Source of the DNA: Gammaproteobacteria bacterium
GTDB taxonomy: Bacteria; Pseudomonadota; Gammaproteobacteria; Pseudomonadales; Pseudohongiellaceae
DNA length: 64,000 nucleotides
Assembly: GCA_030682575.1 (NCBI GenBank)
Contig: JAUXNX010000003.1
Span: 1-64,000, forward strand
Direction of reading: 5' to 3'
Below are positions 55,936-64,000 of the stretch, one piece after another (position 1 is the stretch's first letter; every line of letters starts with the position of its first letter). Made by a program: the position numbers and the translations under genes. Under the pieces are notes generated by a model, which ran no database searches, was not told the DNA's origin, and was given only the letters and a program-made list of their open reading frames with translations.

Positions 55936-56634
55936 CTACTGATGATTTGGTGGTAATTGTGCCACCTGGTTCCACTGCATCGTGCGACTACGCCAGTGTT
56001 CTTCAATGGCCTGCACAAAATTCTTGTTGACGAACTTGGCGCGCGCCTCGTTCCACTGCTCCGAATCCTGTCGAATGACGATGCCTTCTACCTGCCCGGC
56101 ACGATAGCGACTGGTGGCACTCTCCAGAAATCGCGTGAGTGTGGCCTTGTCGAAGTGACCACGGCCCAACTCCGGCACCTGGGAAAGACCCAGCGTTGTT
56201 GCCAGTTCGTTGCGCCGTGCCACGCTCCAGAATTTTTCCTGCTGTCTGTCGTAGACATCGAACAGCAGAAACCAGTCCGGCAGTGCGTGATAATCAAGAG
56301 AGTGCTGCGCTGCACACCACTCACCGAAGAGAATCAGATCAGGTGTGAGGAAGTCCCTCAGTGCGAAATCGTACTGTCCCAGCCAGGAATTGAGTCGCGA
56401 GAATTGTCCGTTGAAAGGTTGCTCCAGATAGCTGCCGCGATTCTGCGCCTGCAACTGACCGTTATCATCCAGCGAAATGCCGAGATTGGCGCCGTCGAGC
56501 TTCTCCTCGATGATGATCTCGTTCTGCAGCATCTCGGAGACTTCGTGTGCCAGCAGTACCTTGTCGCCACGCGGTTCGCCCTCGCCCAGCCAGATCAGAT
56601 GATGCGTGTGAGGGAAGCGAAAGAATTCAGTCAT
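55936..56634 (-). CDS. ATP-dependent RNA ligase (Rnl2/DRB0094-like)
   Basis: Nucleotidyltransferase motifs: EEKLDGANLGIS (KxDG), LILFGEWCAAQHS (III), DWFLLFDVYDR (IIIa), VEGIVIR (IV), RAKFVNKNF (V). Start at 56634. Confidence 0.85.
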   Translation of the reverse strand: MTEFFRFPHTHHLIWLGEGEPRGDKVLLAHEVSEMLQNEIIIEEKLDGANLGISLDDNGQLQAQNRGSYLEQPFNGQFSRLNSWLGQYDFALRDFLTPDLILFGEWCAAQHSLDYHALPDWFLLFDVYDRQQEKFWSVARRNELATTLGLSQVPELGRGHFDKATLTRFLESATSRYRAGQVEGIVIRQDSEQWNEARAKFVNKNFVQAIEEHWRSRTMQWNQVAQLPPNHQ

Positions 56635-57223
56635 GCTGTTTTTCCTGATCGGTCGTGTGTTCATGGTGGGTGTGCCGGCCGTGGTGCTGGCGCAGCACCT
56701 TTTCCTTGTGTTTGCTGCGCGACCACTCCTCGATAATGGGTTCGAGCGTCAATCCTGTCAGTTTCAGTTCATGCTCCCAGTCGTGCCAGTCCGTATCTCC
56801 GGCAAAAGCCACGGCGCTGGTACCAGGCAGACTCAATGCGGCGACTGCAGCGGCAACCATCTTGCGATCTGCCAGATCGTGAACCGTGCCATCAAGTGGT
56901 TGCGGCACGATGCCGTTGCCATCGGCGTCGTAATCGACTGTCACGATATCCACCAGATCGCTCTCCCATTTGTGTCGAATGACCTGCAGCCCATAGTCAT
57001 TGAAGCCGAGCTTGTGGTGATACTCCTTTTCGATTTCACCTGCTGCATCGAGCACGAGACGGGCATCACTGCGCTCGAATTCCTGCAACCAGCTCAAAAT
57101 GCGCTGCCGCATTTCGTCTTCAGGCGGCGTGGTATCCGTGTGCTGCGGATGCGGGTAAGGCGACGAACTGACCGCGCTGGCAGCGATCAGGACATTGGTA
57201 TCCAGCACATAGCGATCCTTCAT
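56627..57223 (-). CDS. PIN-domain ribonuclease-like protein with His-rich tail
   Basis: N-terminal RYVLDTNVLIAAS, LADRKMVAAAVAALSLPGTSAVAFAGDTDWHDWE; tail HHGRHTHHEHTTDQEKQHD. Overlaps the ligase start by 8 nt. Confidence 0.78.
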   Translation of the reverse strand: MKDRYVLDTNVLIAASAVSSSPYPHPQHTDTTPPEDEMRQRILSWLQEFERSDARLVLDAAGEIEKEYHHKLGFNDYGLQVIRHKWESDLVDIVTVDYDADGNGIVPQPLDGTVHDLADRKMVAAAVAALSLPGTSAVAFAGDTDWHDWEHELKLTGLTLEPIIEEWSRSKHKEKVLRQHHGRHTHHEHTTDQEKQHD

Positions 57224-57292
57224 CAGAACTCCTCGGAGGACACGCCCTCTGTCGGCATCATACTCCGTTGGCCGTGAGGGAACGACCTGACA

Positions 57293-59941
57293 ATGATGCA
57301 CGCTGGCGACATGGAACTGCTCCATGCTTCAATGCACGCCAATTGGCTTTCTCCAGTCACATTTCTGCGGATCTTGCTTACCGTGCCACCTGCTACCTCC
57401 AGCACACTGCCCATCGACGCCGTCCTGCCTTCACTGCTGGAGGCGCTGGCTCGGCACACACGTTGCCTGCTGGTCGCCCAGCCCGGCGCAGGCAAGACAA
57501 CACGTGTGCCGTTGGCGTTATTGGGTTTGCAAGGGAGAAACTCTGATCAATCGGGGGCCGACCCGCTTCCAAAGTCTGAGCTCGACTCGTTGGGAGCAGG
57601 CAAATGGTTGTTGCTGGAGCCGCGGCGCGTTGCCGCGCGACTCGCGGCTGGCTACATGGCCGAACAACTGGACGAATCTCTGGGTCAGACAGTTGGCTAT
57701 CGGGTGAGGGGCGAATCGAAGGTCGGCAAGCATACGCGGCTGGAAGTGGTGACCCAGGGCATTCTCACCCGCATGCTGCAGGACGACCCTTCCCTGGAAG
57801 GTATTGTCGGTATCATCTTCGACGAGTTTCATGAGCGTAGTCTGGAGGCGGATCTGGGGCTGGCACTGGCGCTGGATGTCCAACAAGGACTACGCGATGA
57901 CCTGCGACTGCTGGTCATGTCGGCCACCCTTGATGTGGGCTCACTGCTGCAAGTGCTGGGCGCCGATACTCCGGTGATCGACTGCCCGGGCCGCGTCTGG
58001 CCAGTGACCACAATGCATCGTTCACCACCGCTGCGCGAACCGGCAGAGCGACACCAGGCGGCAGTGGTGAAGGAAGCATTGTCCTCGCAGGAGGGCGACA
58101 TCCTTGTCTTCCTCCCCGGACAGTCCGAGATTCGCCGCCTGCACAACGCCCTGCTCGACGCCCTGCCCCCTGAGATTGAGGTATTGGCCCTGCACGGCCA
58201 ACTTACGCTGACCCAACAGCAGAGTGTGCTGAATCCACTGCGGTCAGAGACCAAGCGCAGGCGCATCATTCTTTCGACCGCCATCGCCGAATCCAGCCTC
58301 ACCGTTCCCGGGGTGCGCATCGTCATCGATGCTGGCATGGAACGTGTGCCGGTATTCCAGCCCCGCTCCGGACTGACGACCTTGGACACACGGCGCGTCA
58401 ACCGCGCCAGCGCCGATCAGCGCCGGGGTCGGGCCGGACGCGAGGCGCCCGGGCAGTGCTATCGCTTGTGGTCGGAAGAGTCACCGCTTGCTGCCCATCG
58501 CGAACCGGAAATCCTGCAGGCCGATCTGTCCAGCCTGGTGTTTGAGCTCCTGCGCTGGGGAGTGCAGGACATGGGGCAACTGAGCTGGGTCAGCAGCCCT
58601 CCATCCGGAGCCCTCGCCAGTGCCAGACAGTTGCTGCAGACGCTGGGACTGGCGCAGGAGGATGGATTGCTGAGCCCGCTTGGTCGCCAATGCGCCCGCT
58701 GGCCCACCCATCCCCGGTTGGCCGTCATGCTGGAAGTCGCGTCCGCGAGCAAGGCCTTGCCACTTGCCTGTTGGATCGTGGCATGGCTGGAGGAATCCAC
58801 TGGCAGTCAGGAAATGGACATGGATATCGTGTTGAGCAAACGACCTGACCGGCAGGGCCGTGAACCCGCTGGTGTCGATGGTCGCTGGCTCAGAGCCGCA
58901 AGACAATGGGCCTCCCGCGCTGGCTGCTCGCTTGATGTTGCCGACCTGTCACCACTGCCAATGCTGTTGGCACGCGCCTACCCGGATCGTATCGCCCGCC
59001 GCCAGAATACTCCGGCGCCACAAACACAGAGCCCCACTCAAGGCAGAGCCCGTTACAAGCTGGTCAGCGGCGGGCAGGCTCTGCTGCCCGAAAATCATGC
59101 CTTGACCAAGGCAGAGTTTCTGGTCGCCGTGGAGCTGGATGGCGACGTCAGCGGCGCGCGCGTCTTTCATGCCATTGCCATTGAGCGCGCCGACATCGAC
59201 ATTGCCTTTCCGCAATCCCGCACCTGGCAACCGCAGATCCGCTGGGACAATGCCGCAGGACGCTTGGTTGGCGAGGAGGTGAAGTGTCTTGGAGACCTGG
59301 TGCTGGAGCAAAGGCCCCTCACCAGGCTGCCACCCGAGGCCATTCGCAAGGGCCTTCTCCAGGCCCTGCGCCAACGCGGCCAGTTGCCGTGGTCCGATGA
59401 GGATCAACAGCTGCTCGGTCGTCTGCGCCTTGTCCACAAAGTCATGAGTGACCGGTGGCCGGACGTGAGCGAGCCCTCACTGCTCGAATCCCTTGAACAC
59501 TGGCTGGCCCCACATCTGGACGGCATCACCCGCATGGAACAGTTGGAGCGTCTGCCCCTGGGCCGCTACCTGCAGGAGTCGCTGGACTGGTCACTGCAAC
59601 AGCAACTCGCACAGCTTGCCCCAACCCACATCGAGGTGCCGAGTGGCAGCCGCATCGTCATCGACTACAGTGGCGAGGAGCCGGTGCTGGCGGTAAAGCT
59701 GCAGGAGATGTTCGGCCAGACCAATACCCCAACAGTGGTGAATGGCCGCGTGCCGGTGCTGCTGCATCTGCTGTCTCCAGCCCGCCGCCCGGTGCAGGTG
59801 ACGCGGGATCTGGCAGGTTTCTGGGCCAACTCCTACTTCGAAGTGCGCAAAGACCTGCGTGGCCGCTACCCCAGACACCCATGGCCGGATGACCCGCTGC
59901 AGGCCGAGGCAACAGCGCGGGCGAAGAAGCGCGGCACGTGA
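57293..59941 (+). CDS. hrpB: ATP-dependent RNA helicase HrpB
   Basis: LLVAQPGAGKTTRVPLALL, IIFDEFHERSLEADLGLAL (DEFH), MSATLD, STAIAESSLTVPGVRIVIDAG, QRRGRAGREAPG. Start uncertain. Confidence 0.93.
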   Translation: MMHAGDMELLHASMHANWLSPVTFLRILLTVPPATSSTLPIDAVLPSLLEALARHTRCLLVAQPGAGKTTRVPLALLGLQGRNSDQSGADPLPKSELDSLGAGKWLLLEPRRVAARLAAGYMAEQLDESLGQTVGYRVRGESKVGKHTRLEVVTQGILTRMLQDDPSLEGIVGIIFDEFHERSLEADLGLALALDVQQGLRDDLRLLVMSATLDVGSLLQVLGADTPVIDCPGRVWPVTTMHRSPPLREPAERHQAAVVKEALSSQEGDILVFLPGQSEIRRLHNALLDALPPEIEVLALHGQLTLTQQQSVLNPLRSETKRRRIILSTAIAESSLTVPGVRIVIDAGMERVPVFQPRSGLTTLDTRRVNRASADQRRGRAGREAPGQCYRLWSEESPLAAHREPEILQADLSSLVFELLRWGVQDMGQLSWVSSPPSGALASARQLLQTLGLAQEDGLLSPLGRQCARWPTHPRLAVMLEVASASKALPLACWIVAWLEESTGSQEMDMDIVLSKRPDRQGREPAGVDGRWLRAARQWASRAGCSLDVADLSPLPMLLARAYPDRIARRQNTPAPQTQSPTQGRARYKLVSGGQALLPENHALTKAEFLVAVELDGDVSGARVFHAIAIERADIDIAFPQSRTWQPQIRWDNAAGRLVGEEVKCLGDLVLEQRPLTRLPPEAIRKGLLQALRQRGQLPWSDEDQQLLGRLRLVHKVMSDRWPDVSEPSLLESLEHWLAPHLDGITRMEQLERLPLGRYLQESLDWSLQQQLAQLAPTHIEVPSGSRIVIDYSGEEPVLAVKLQEMFGQTNTPTVVNGRVPVLLHLLSPARRPVQVTRDLAGFWANSYFEVRKDLRGRYPRHPWPDDPLQAEATARAKKRGT

Positions 59942-59995
59942 TGACAGTTCTTCCCGTCGTTGGTAACTTATGCAGTCACAACAGAGAGGGAGCCA

Positions 59996-60616
59996 ATGAT
60001 TCTTCCACCCCATACGAGATACGAAGGTAGCATTCATGTCCACGACGATCCCGTGGTCTGCGTCTTCGAGAATTTCCTTGGCGAGAACGAGATCCACCAT
60101 TTGATTCAGGCTGGCAGGGATGGGCTGAAACCCGCTCAGACCATTGTCGACAGCGGCAAGGTGGAGAACACGGGACGAACAGGCAAGGTCTGTTGGATTC
60201 CCCAGCACCATGACCCGGTGATAGCTGCTCTCGCGGCGCGAATCAGCGCAGTGGTGAGCCTGCCATTGACCAACAGCGAACCCTTCCAACTGGTCCACTA
60301 CACCGATTCTCAGAGTTACGCGCCTCATTTCGATGGCTGGAACCCGGCAACCGAAGCGGGCAAGCGCTGCATGGCCAGAGGCGGTCAACGGCTGGTCACC
60401 TGTCTGCTCTACCTGAACGATGTTCCGGGCAGTGGCGCCACTGTATTTCCACGACTCAAGATAGGAGTGGATGCCCGCAAGGGCCGAATGCTGCTCTTCC
60501 ACAACTGCGCCAACGGCACGACGGAACTGCATCCTGATGCTGTGCATGGCGGTATGCCAGTGCGTAACAGCGAGAAATGGATTTGTAACCTCTGGTTCCG
60601 CGAGCGTCACTTCTGA
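59996..60616 (+). CDS. 2OG-Fe(II) oxygenase (prolyl 4-hydroxylase-like)
   Basis: HYTDSQSYAPHFDGW (HxD), TCLLYLNDVPGSGATVFPRLKIGVDARKGRMLLFHN, DAVHGGMPV (distal His). Confidence 0.88.
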   Translation: MILPPHTRYEGSIHVHDDPVVCVFENFLGENEIHHLIQAGRDGLKPAQTIVDSGKVENTGRTGKVCWIPQHHDPVIAALAARISAVVSLPLTNSEPFQLVHYTDSQSYAPHFDGWNPATEAGKRCMARGGQRLVTCLLYLNDVPGSGATVFPRLKIGVDARKGRMLLFHNCANGTTELHPDAVHGGMPVRNSEKWICNLWFRERHF

Positions 60617-60655
60617 TCACCGATTTCGAAGTATCGCGCTCGGGTAATTAGTGGC

Positions 60656-62992
60656 CTAATGCCTCACGCTGTTAAACCGGGAGACCTGAGTAAATTGCAT
60701 GAAGGCGTCGAAATCCAGGGGCCGGGAAATGCCGTAACCCTGAAGAATGTCACAGCCACGCTCCACAAGTATCTCGATCGTCCGTTCGTCTTCCACACCT
60801 TCGGCAACCACAACCGCCCCAAGGCTGTGACCGAGAGTAATGCTCGCGGTTGCCAATGTCAGATTACGCTCGGATTGAGCAATATCCTGAATGAAGGTCC
60901 TGTCAATCTTGATCTCGTCGAAGTTGAATTCCTTCAGGTATTCCAATGAGGAGTAGCCAGTCCCATAGTCATCCAGGGCGATCTTCACACCCGCTCTTTT
61001 CAATACCTCGACATTGGCTATGATGGATTGGCGATCCTGCATGATGGCGGTTTCGGTAATCTCCAGAGTCAGGAACTTCGCGAAATCACCAAGCCGCTCG
61101 GTCATTTCCTCCACGACCCTGCGATCGGCCAGATCATTTGCGGAGACATTGATGGACAGTCGATTTTCCTGACCAGACTGTCGCCATTCTCCCAGGATCG
61201 CGATGGCCTGCTTGAATACCTCACGAGTAACGTCCTTGATGAGTCCCGCCTCCTCTGCCTGCACGATGAACTGATCAGGCGGCACCCAGCCGTGGTCCGG
61301 GTGCTGCCAGCGGATCAACATCTCGGCGCCGAGAATGCGTTTTGATCTGACACAGAACTGAGGCTGGTACACCCAACTCAGCCCCCCCGCCAGGAGTGTG
61401 GCCTTGAGATCAGACATCAGCGTCAGACTCCTCGGACTTGGCTCCATCGATGCATCATAAATCAGCAGCGGCAGTCCCTTGTCCTGCGCATGGATCACGG
61501 CAAGATCGGCCTTTCGCAAGAGCTCGGACTCATCGCCGGAATGGTTGGGAAACAGGGCCAGACCCGCCGTGACCTGCACATGAACAGGAACGCCCGCAAC
61601 ATCAAGGCTCCGACTGGTCAGTGCCATAAGAGTGTTGATCTGCGAGATCGCCTTTTCCCGATCCTCCAATTCGTCAAAAATGAAAGCAAATCGCCCCGTG
61701 CCGATATAACCAGTCGGTCCTTGGTAGTGGGACTTGATGAGCTTGGCAATTTGTCGGACAAGCGCGTCGGCGGCATTGAATCCGGCCGTGTGCTGGATGT
61801 ATTCCAGGTCTCGCAGGGCAAGTACACCAACGGCGACCGAATACTTCTGAAATGTCGCCGCAGCCAATGTCTGACTAAGGAAATTCCGGAAACAGTCCCG
61901 GTCGGGCAGGCCGGTTAGCGGGTCAGTGTCAGTCAGCTGCTTGAACTTCTTCCGTGCGGACCGCAGTTGCCGACGCTGTTGGTGCATCACCAGCATGATG
62001 CTCTGCCAACGGTTGCGATACGCCAGGAATGCAACCAGAGCCAGCGCTGCCAGAACCGCCAGAGGCAAAACCACCGCGATTGACTCCCGCAATGCCTGCT
62101 GGAGCGTCAGTGGGGCCCGGACCTCCAGCCACTGCTTGCGGAATTGATCGATTACTCCCTGCCGTTGCAGGCTCAGAATCGCCTCGTTCACTGTGGGTAG
62201 AAGCTCAGGTCGTTGCGGACTGATTGCAAAGGCATAACTGACAGGCAGCAGGGGCGGACTGAGCGCCACCAAGTTGACCAGATTCTCGTCGTCGATCGTA
62301 TGGCGGGCAATGCCAGCGGGAAGGAACGCCAGGTCCGCATGCCCGCTGGCAGTCATCCGCAGCGCGTCTGCCTCACTGGTTGCAGCAATGAATTCAATAT
62401 CCAGATCGAGTTTTTTCAACTCCTGCATTGCATATGCCCCATCTTCCATCGCCACTCTGTAACCCACCAAGGTGTCGAAGCTGCGATGGCTAACCATGTC
62501 GACAAGTCCGAACAACTGGTGGTATTCCATGTTGAATGGATCGGAGAACAGATAGCGGGCCTGCCGTTCGGGAGAAACAAACATTGGCACCATATCAATC
62601 TGGCCACTTGCCAATTCCTCCTGGATTCGGGGCCAGTCGCCAAAGCGATAGTCGGGTTCCCAGCCAGCTTCCCGGGCAATCACGCGGAAAATGTCGATGT
62701 CGAAGCCACCAGCCTGGTGATCATTATCCAAATAGTGAAAGGGGGGATAGTAGGCCGAACCACCAAAGGTGACCATTTCAACTTCAGCACCAGAGGAGGA
62801 GATCGTTATCCAGACTGAAAAGAGAAACACCGCATACTTCGGGGCCTGCTTGCAGCATTGCAGCGAACACATGGAGACTACCCCTCTGGCCGCAGTTGTT
62901 GTTTTGAGTGCCGTATCAGGCCGTGTGAGTTTAGTCACACGGGAGGGGGCAAGTAAACCAGTATATTGACGGGCAATGTTTGTTTGTGGCAA
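60656..62992 (-). CDS. Periplasmic SBP-type sensor + degenerate GGDEF + EAL protein
   Basis: SBP_bac_3-like FGGSAYYPPFHYLDNDHQAGGFDIDIFRVIAREAGW. GGDEF replaced by GTGRF. EAL with EMLIRWQHP, INVSANDL, LEITET, LDDYGTGYSSL, IKIDRTF, VAEGVED. True start possibly internal (62869, MCSLQ). Confidence 0.85.
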   Translation of the reverse strand: MPQTNIARQYTGLLAPSRVTKLTRPDTALKTTTAARGVVSMCSLQCCKQAPKYAVFLFSVWITISSSGAEVEMVTFGGSAYYPPFHYLDNDHQAGGFDIDIFRVIAREAGWEPDYRFGDWPRIQEELASGQIDMVPMFVSPERQARYLFSDPFNMEYHQLFGLVDMVSHRSFDTLVGYRVAMEDGAYAMQELKKLDLDIEFIAATSEADALRMTASGHADLAFLPAGIARHTIDDENLVNLVALSPPLLPVSYAFAISPQRPELLPTVNEAILSLQRQGVIDQFRKQWLEVRAPLTLQQALRESIAVVLPLAVLAALALVAFLAYRNRWQSIMLVMHQQRRQLRSARKKFKQLTDTDPLTGLPDRDCFRNFLSQTLAAATFQKYSVAVGVLALRDLEYIQHTAGFNAADALVRQIAKLIKSHYQGPTGYIGTGRFAFIFDELEDREKAISQINTLMALTSRSLDVAGVPVHVQVTAGLALFPNHSGDESELLRKADLAVIHAQDKGLPLLIYDASMEPSPRSLTLMSDLKATLLAGGLSWVYQPQFCVRSKRILGAEMLIRWQHPDHGWVPPDQFIVQAEEAGLIKDVTREVFKQAIAILGEWRQSGQENRLSINVSANDLADRRVVEEMTERLGDFAKFLTLEITETAIMQDRQSIIANVEVLKRAGVKIALDDYGTGYSSLEYLKEFNFDEIKIDRTFIQDIAQSERNLTLATASITLGHSLGAVVVAEGVEDERTIEILVERGCDILQGYGISRPLDFDAFMQFTQVSRFNSVRH

Positions 62993-63039
62993 GAGATGCC
63001 GGGCCGACCTTAGTGATGGTCTTGACGTTGATGATATAG

Positions 63040-63699
<660 letters not shown>

Positions 63700-63819
63700 A
63701 TTAGCCTGCAGATGCCTGCAAATAAGGCAATAAGCGAGAATAAGTTATGCAATGACGGCTCAGTTTTAGTAGAATCGCCGGTCTCCTCAATACTACCGAT
63801 CCAATTAACAGGTGTTTTT

Positions 63820-64000
63820 ATGGCCCGTATTACCGTCGAAGATTGTCTGGACAAGGTCGACAATCGCTTCCAACTGGTGATGATCTCCAGCAAGAGAGCC
63901 CGTCAGATTCAGACCGGTGGCAAAGACCCACTGGTGCCTGCTGACAATGACAAACCTACCGTGATTGCCCTGCGCGAAATCGCTGCCGGTCTGGTCGATG
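63820..64000 (+). CDS. rpoZ: DNA-directed RNA polymerase omega subunit (truncated by window end)
   Basis: [60 protein letters not shown]... Confidence 0.96.
   Translation, partial: MARITVEDCLDKVDNRFQLVMISSKRARQIQTGGKDPLVPADNDKPTVIALREIAAGLVD

Overview
This 64 kb window is a gammaproteobacterial chromosome segment. Housekeeping blocks are recognisable: uup; mutM/coaD; rsmD-ftsY-ftsE-ftsX-rpoH; thiS-thiG-trmB; cmoA-cmoB; rpmB-rpmG/radC/coaBC/algC/argB/slmA/pyrE/rph/yicC; and gmk-rpoZ. Accessory blocks lie between them. The strongest candidate for an undescribed system is the minus-strand cluster at about 11.2-24.8 kb. It encodes a MotA/TolQ/ExbB-type channel, two paralogous proteins with an ExbD-like TM segment (FLDVxSCGFGA) fused to vWA domains, an Hsp70/actin-like protein with an FHA-like tail, a PEGA-repeat/FGE-fold protein, TPR proteins (one with a TonB_C-like C-terminus), three lipoproteins, a Ser-rich tethered lipoprotein and a small exported acidic protein. 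The second candidate is an overlapping PIN-nuclease/RNA-ligase gene pair (56627-57223 and 55936-56634) divergent from hrpB, inside a ~10 kb block that separates yicC from gmk. Also present are a baeRF/Balon-like ribosome-associated factor, a hybrid kinase/REC-EAL pair, an SBP-GGDEF-EAL protein, a RAYT-like transposase with an altered HUH motif, a TAXI-TRAP transporter and a long inverted-repeat element at the left edge. All calls come from reading the sequence and supplied translations; no searches were run.
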